Below are positions 57,741 through 64,000 of a stretch of DNA of 64,000 bases, piece after piece. Position numbers and translations under genes: made by a program. The notes below the pieces were generated by a model. The model did no database searches. It was not told where the DNA came from and saw only the letters and a program-made list of their open reading frames with translations. Every line of letters begins with the position of its first letter. Within the stretch, counting starts at the first letter, position 1. Source of the DNA: Synaphobranchus kaupii (lineage: Eukaryota; Chordata; Actinopteri; Anguilliformes; Synaphobranchidae); assembly GCA_029718625.1 (NCBI GenBank), contig CM056391.1, positions 24,678,141 through 24,742,140 of the forward strand, in the 5' to 3' direction.

Positions 57741-60700
57741 AATAAACATAAATAAACAAAAAAAATTATAATAATTTTAATCTGAAATATTAGTAACCGA
57801 TTAGCTGGGCATTAGGTATTTAGGGACCTGACAGGGAGCCCAAGCTGGGAAAGATATATGTTATCAATGAGTCCTCCAGACAAACTATGGCAATGACGCA
57901 TAAGGAAAGCAAAAAGGTGAAAGGCCCAGCAGCAGGCTACTGTTACATTTGGTAAACTTTCTGCATTGCTGAGCAAATGTCAACTCACAATGTAATTCAT
58001 CACCAATTTTCAAGCCCTTTGATAAACAGAAGCTTATCATCCTCATCCACGGTTGATTAAACACAACACGACCAGGTCCTGGGTTTGCATGCAGCAGACA
58101 GTGAATTTTAAGTAGTGGGCCAGGATAGACTGAGTATATTACAGGATATGTATGGATTTGAGAGAGAGAGTGGGGTAAAATGGTTGAATGCTATACGTGC
58201 AGGAAACTGCAGAGTTGTGGTTAGCTGCTTGTGACCAAATTTGTGCCCCCACATAAACACCTCTTAAGAACACTGAAATATCATGTAGTAACTGGAGGGA
58301 TGTAAACGTGTAGCGGTTTCTGCCAGTCCAGTGTTTTAAAAAGCATTTTCTGATTTTCCTGCCCATTGGTCACTTCACTTTGTCGGCATTTGGTAAAACC
58401 TGGAATGGATCGGTGTTATGCTTTGTGAGTGTTATTTCACATCTCTGCCGCAAATACCCTTTTGTTTCTGAAAATGTATGTATCTGAAGTGGGGTAAATT
58501 TCAGCAACTACTAGATTTAGCAAAATGTTTAAAATGGAAAAATGCTAACAGTGCACCAGTCATGGAAGATTATATGGAGCAAGCATAGAGAAGAAGGGAA
58601 GAAAAGGGACAAGACTGAACTTGTGTTGAATGTAATTGCTTTTCCAAAGTAATATATTGCATCCCTCTGTTACCTAATCTAATTGAATGCATTTGTTAGC
58701 TATTGGCTAAATGGCTACATCTGCATGCTAGATAAAAATTAAAAAATGCAGTGCCTGGTGCAAAATATTTTTTTTTGATATAGGGCTGATTTCTACAAGC
58801 GTGTATTGCGCTGTGATCCCAAATGTCATCACCATCCATTTAGAGGAAGCAGGGGTATGTTTTGTACAAAGATTGTCACCATTTTCTACCTCAGTTGCTA
58901 CCTTCAGTGAGACGCTCATTGATTGTAACAACCTATTTTTCCTCCAAGAAATACAAACATACATTATGGTAAATTATTTAAACAACTCGATGAAATTATC
59001 AACCGTTTGCTTAATATCCCTACTTATTTTAAACTACCCTGCGCTGTCTGATAGGTTTCCATATTTAACAAACCTTTGGATTAAGTTCCGCTTGCTTTTA
59101 TTTTCATCCCTTTCGTTGGCCTCGTGTTCGCTTATTAATTCTGACTGGAGTTCTGTCGAATTAGTTGTTACGGCCATTTTATTATACTATGAAAATTCTA
59201 CTAAACAACCAATGGGAGTTTTTAAAATTAAGTAGGTTATAATGCATCTGAAAGGCTTGCTTTCTAGTTAATTGCTTATTTTCTAAATTATCTTACTTTG
59301 AAATAATGGCTTGTGGCGACTGCCTGTGTAGAGCAGCACACTTATTAAGTCAATTAAGAGTTAAAATATCACCCAATGGACTCAAGCTTGTGTTTCATGT
59401 TTGGAAAAACATAACAAAACATGCATTGCTGTATGAGAATTGCTCAGTCCATTGAGTAGGGCTGTATGTTGGCTCACTCCCTTGTTATTTCTAAATAGAG
59501 CTCATGTAATGTCCGTAGAATACCTTGCTCCACACGCCATTTGTCAACCAGGTTTTTCTGGTAATTACAAAAAGGCACTGTCTTAGATTGGGTGGACGCA
59601 CTGAGCGGAAGGAACAAAGTTCCTGGCTTGAGTACAGCTTGGGATAATATCAGGGCTATATTATCAGCCATCTATGATCAGGAGTCCACAGTGACAGGAT
59701 ACAATTCCCGTGGGATTAAGTAGGTCAGGGTTCTTCTGGCTACATGTATATAACAGTCATTATAATGCCGTGTTTTTTTGTTTCAGTCATTGTTTTCTCG
59801 AAAAAGGAGCCCTGCATACTAGTGGAAAGAATCTTCAGTCATGACCTTGGCTTGCGTTGAAGTAACATCTTCCCAGTCCATTGTATTTAACTTCGTCTTA
59901 TTTTAAACAAATGGAACAGTGATTTGGTGACATAACAGCATTGACCCGAGCAAAGAAGCGAACTCTTGACAGTGTGTGTAACACATTTAAACAACCACAT
60001 TGCTGGAGTCAAGATGGGTTCTCTAAATCGTGAAGCAGGATATGAAAAAAAACTTGGCTTCTTTTTTTTTTGTGAAGTGAAGCCTGCTGATTCTTGCTTG
60101 AGGACGTCTGGCCTTGAATGCCTGCTCTTTCTTGCATATTCTCTAAATGTTTCTTTTACTGGAATGCTCTGTGAATCTGACAGATAATGTTGCTCTTCAC
60201 TCTCTGTCAGCGTCTCTGTAACTTTAGCTGGCATTTAAAGGGCTCCCCAATAACCTTGCTGAGTTCACTATGACCTGTGCAGCCCATTTTCCTCTCTGTA
60301 TTGTAATTCACTGGAGCAAGATTTTTGCACGATCCCTGTTTATGGAAGTGAGGTATGTCTAGAGAAGGTTTGTAGATTATAGGGGCTTGTAATGGGTATT
60401 CTGGCAGCATGTTCTGTAGTGCAATTCTCCATTCCCAAATTTTTTCCTTTCAGAAAATATATAGCAGGACAATGCCTTCAGTCTCTCAACATAGGCTTCA
60501 CAGACAAATTATCCTCTGCACAGCAAAGTTCAACCCACAGTTGTGAAATAGTCTGTTTTCCCTACCGCCCTGGGGAAATGTGCCACTTTGATTGTGTCTT
60601 CTGTAAATTCGGGCATGACTCAGCAGGACTTAGCCATTACAGCCAGAGGATACGTCACGCAGTGCTGAATGAATAAATAGGCCTGCTGATCTCTTTAGCC

Positions 60701-61341
60701 TTCTCACTGGGCTAGCATAACATATGGCCCATCTGAAGTAAAAAAACTTACACATTTTTCAGCCAGGTTTTTAGAGGTTTTCAGAATTTCTTATGGCTAA
60801 ACTGTCCCTTATAATAACGTTCAACTTTTTCATGCAAAAAAAAAAAAAATATATAACTCACAGCATTTGTGTTGAGAGTCAGAAAATCACTTGAAGTAAA
60901 AAAGGCCGTATCAGTGTGGGCAGTAATCTTTCCATGTGCTAGGTTAACAAAATAATCGGTGTCATACTTTTAAAATGTCACTTTCTGTCTCCATTCTGTT
61001 TGTTCTTTTACTGCAGTAGGCACTTTATCATTTATTCCAGCCATTCCATCTTAAATGTTTCCTGCACGTATAGCATATATAACATTTATCCATAACTGTT
61101 TCTCACAATAAAAAGCAGGTGCGTTTTCTGTGTCTCTGTGATCGTCAAAATGAATAAAAAAAGTTGTCAACATGGTTACCAACAATTTGGTTAATTTCAC
61201 ACAAAGTACTACAAAATGTCTGTCCACGGTATTGTAGCAGAACAGTCATTGAAAGGAAGCAGAGCTTAGGTCGTCTTGGCACCAGATGTAAATGGCGGCT
61301 TGACTTTTTGTTAAATTACAGACTAGGCAGAAGGACGTAAT
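57741..61341. other. Unassigned AT-rich interval
   Basis: About 3.6 kb. An open frame at 58801-59235 (144 codons) has hydrophobic stretches but no family motif. An A-run lies at 60835-60849. No element recognised. Confidence 0.45.
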
Positions 61342-62315
61342 GGGCCTCATTCACGAAACCTTTCTTATTCTTCTTACTTTTGTTCTTCAGAAAATATCCA
61401 AGAAAAACCAACGTGGGATTCATGAAACGTGCAGACCTTTGCTTTTGTGCATATCCCAGCATCATCAGCTGATGAATGCCAATTGTTCGGAAATTCGATG
61501 CGCGTGCCTGTTCATGTGATTAGCATAAGGAAATTAGCACCCTAGCAATCTCATAAGGATCATGTGCAAACATAAGCCATTCATTGCTCTGTGCATATCT
61601 ACGCATTCCTAAAGAAGCACTGTTTCCCCCAGGCACAGTTAGCCAAGTAATCAAAAATCAGCAAATACACCATTGCTAGTTGTTGAGTTTGTCTGTGTGC
61701 TTGTGGATTTATATTGTCATCAATCATCATTCGTCACTTTTTTATCAATAAACAAAATTAATTACATGTTTTCCCAATAAGGTTATTATCGCTTTACTAA
61801 GCGACTAAAACTAAGATGAAAACTAGGTGTGAAAAAAAATTATCGAGTTTTTGAAAAAACTAAAATTAAACTAAAACTAGAAAACCTGCTCTTAAAACTA
61901 AGTGAAACTAAACTAAAATTGAAATCAAAATTGAAAACTAAATAAAAATACATAGTGAAAGATTTGAGCTTATTCAGATTAGTTAATATAGTTATAAAAA
62001 CCAATAGCCTATTTATGCCTAATATTTGTAGTGCCTATATGCCTAGAACATTTCATTGTTAATATGAGGTCTGTAACTACTTACGTTAACTTTGCATAAA
62101 TAATAAAGCATTCTAAATAGAAACCTATTTTGCATATACCTTTATGCTTGTTTCCAAACACACATCGTATACACACGCTTTAACGTACCGAGGAACGCAT
62201 TCGGCTAAATAATAAAATAATAAAATAAAGATAAATGCACAAATGTTCATGGAAATGTTCTCATGCACAGTTTGCGATCAAATGTGATTGTACACATGTT
62301 TTGTGAATGAGGCCC
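61342..62315. mobile_element. MITE with gggcctcattcac ends and a nested A-rich repeat
   Basis: 974 bp. The left end gggcctcattcacgaaac mirrors the right end gttttgtgaatgaggccc. A clear target duplication was not found. Inside, 61780-61950 is built of repeated ctaaaact/gaaaactaa units resembling a separate dispersed fish repeat that entered the MITE. No transposase sequence. Confidence 0.78.
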
Positions 62316-62699
62316 TTTGACTGGCATGCTTGGGTAATTGTAGCCTCTCTCGTGATGCTGTTTTTCTCTACGCCTGACATGTTTGGGCACCCAACATTTT
62401 TGCAAGTAATTTCTCCCCATTGTAACATCACCATTGACAATTGACTTTAGCTGTGTACTTATTTGGCTACATCTTCCTTACTCCATAAAACATCTTTTGG
62501 TCAATCATAAGTGAGTAGGCTGCTATAGTTAGTGAGAAATGCACAGAAATTTTACACAATGAGGCATGGGTCAAATCTTTGCACCCTCAGTGCAATTGAA
62601 TATGCAGCTGAGATAAGTCAAAGTATGTGGCCAAGGACATGCCAGGCATTCACAGACTACTATTGTTATCACTGTACAATTGTTATCAATGAGAAATAC

Positions 62700-63156
62700 A
62701 GACGAGTGACAAATTAAAGGAAAAAGCAACATAAAGTGTCTTAGTGGTGTTGGGCCACCAGGAGCCACCAGAACAGCTTCAATGCTCCTTGGCATAGATT
62801 CTACCTCTAGTCTAACATATATTCTAGTCTCTGGAACTCTACTGGAGGGACAGAACACCATTCTTCCAAAAGATATTCCCTCATGTTTTGATGATAGGAT
62901 GGAGACTGAGTGCTGTCTAACGCGTCGATCCAAAATCTCCCATAGGTGTTCAATTGGGTTGAGATCTGGTGACTGCGGAGGCCATCGCAGATGATTCATC
63001 GTCATCCTGTAAGAGACCACTCCCATCAGGATAGAAATGTTTCATCGTAGGATAAAGGTTATCACTCAGAGTAACTTTATTTTTGAGGACAAGTGGACAC
63101 AAACCATTCCAGGAAAATGCCACAGGGTCTTTCCCCTTTAATTTGTCACCCGTCTG
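62700..63156 (-). mobile_element. Non-autonomous Tc1-like element, family B (copy 3)
   Basis: 457 bp. The left end cagacgagtgacaaattaaa is mirrored at 63131-63156 (tttaatttgtcacccgtctg), with TA on the left flank only. The minus strand encodes [20 protein letters not shown] (catalytic Glu) and [18 protein letters not shown], the transposase C-terminus, and, in another frame, YPDGSGLLQDDDE (second Asp region). The N-terminal half is deleted. This is the most complete of the three family B copies here. Confidence 0.9.
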
Positions 63157-64000
63157 GATGATTACTCTAATACAGTGTGGATTGCAGGGTGCGGAATCGT
63201 CAGTGGCATACAATAGAGTTCATTGGAGGAGTGTACACGCTTCATCTGGGCTTGGGTGGCCTAGCGGTAACTCGAGGCACAGGTTATGATTACAAATTGG
63301 GGAGAAAAAGAATAAAGGGAACAAACCATTGTAAAAGAAAGAAATGGCTAAAGATAATTTTTTTACCATAAAAACTACACCTTTGCCTGTACACAATTCG
63401 ATGATCCCATTGTAGTCAAATAGTGACCTAGTTTGGTTTATATTTTTAGCAGTATTTGAGTAACTGAATTACCAATATTACTCCTGTATGAATTAATCAA
63501 AATAGGCCAAGCATAAAATGCCTCTGTAAGATAGTAAATAATACTAGATACAATTGTGGTCAAGGCTTTCCACACATAGTAATGTTTGGAAAGCACTAAA
63601 CAGAGGCACCATGGGTATTTCAGAGGAAAACTGGGGCAATAAACAGAACAACATAAGGGGCAGAGGGGGACATTAGACCTGCCCTGACCATTTTGTATAA
63701 GCAACGCCATCTGCTAGAGCTGAAGAGAGCCAGAGATTTCAGTCTGTTAACGTGTTTGGGGGCCACCATCTCGTTACTGGTCTGATCCTCTGCACTGACC
63801 GTGTTAAACGTGCATTAGAGACAGACCCTGAGTCATGCCCTTATTAGTTTTCTCACTACACCGATTTTTATATTAATATGAATGATGATGGGCACATGGT
63901 GTATCTCGTTTATTGTGTATCTCCAATTTATTGGGTTCCCATGGTTGGAAATTACTGTATGAACACCATGAAAATAACTATATACTGACATTGCCTCAGC
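63157..64000. other. Unassigned interval
   Basis: No gene recognised. A weak tRNA-A-box-like tggcctagcgg occurs at 63258-63268 without a convincing B box. Confidence 0.4.

Noticed and set aside
58801..59235. 144-codon frame with hydrophobic segments
   Set aside because: No family motif, codon pattern looks like AT-rich background, no supporting splice or promoter context.
63240..63300. tRNA-derived SINE head
   Set aside because: tggcctagcgg fits an A box but the expected B box is not convincing and no SINE body or tail follows.
1..64000. CRISPR arrays, bacterial operons, rRNA or tRNA genes
   Set aside because: No regularly spaced identical repeats with unique spacers, no prokaryotic gene organisation and no rRNA/tRNA signatures; the window is animal nuclear DNA.

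Overview
The window looks like repeat-rich, gene-poor nuclear DNA of a ray-finned fish, most likely a teleost. It holds no recognisable host protein-coding exon, no rRNA or tRNA gene, and nothing of prokaryotic type. The organism call rests on the repeats: L2 and jockey/I-type LINEs, several Tc1-like lineages, hAT miniature elements, TTAA-flanked Kolobok-type elements, and long TA, GT and GA microsatellites. Together these are typical of fish genomes. The species cannot be named from the sequence.

Layout. 0.1-6 kb: a 3.24-kb LINE with an uninterrupted 1034-codon endonuclease/reverse transcriptase frame and a 10-bp target-site duplication, followed by a 5'-truncated L2 LINE; both are on the minus strand. 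6.8-10 kb: TA microsatellite, Tc1 derivatives and an older MITE. 10.4-12.1 kb: a structurally complete Tc1 element whose 339-aa transposase reads through but carries Asn in place of the second catalytic Asp. 12.6-13.9 kb: a Kolobok-type element with 322-bp inverted repeats, TTAA duplications and a frameshifted THAP-domain exon. 14-21 kb: mostly unassigned AT-rich DNA with one more deleted Tc1 copy and two hAT MITEs with perfect 8-bp duplications. 21.5-23 kb: two CpG-dense stretches that could be a promoter or untranslated first exons. 23-27 kb: a dispersed fish repeat, a long-TIR MITE and a decayed Tc1 copy. 28-31.6 kb: an LTR-like block split by about 1.77 kb of unrelated DNA and built from hairpins each followed by a GGGCG motif. 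32-36.7 kb: unassigned, including a homeodomain-site-rich stretch that may be a conserved regulatory element. 36.7-39.4 kb: a cluster of MITE fragments. 40.5 kb: a perfect 20-bp-stem hairpin. 42.6-44.8 kb: a foldback element with a hAT element nested inside it. 45-64 kb: largely unassigned, with a second TTAA-flanked MITE, two more Tc1 derivatives, homopolymer tracts and a 1-kb MITE.

The recognisable genes are all transposon genes. Only two give long clean frames: the LINE ORF2 and the Tc1 transposase, and the latter has lost a catalytic residue. The rest are remnants or non-autonomous derivatives that would have depended on enzymes made elsewhere. The host content most worth testing is regulatory: the CpG-dense segments and the candidate conserved noncoding stretches. 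The least explained structure is the hairpin-GGGCG array.
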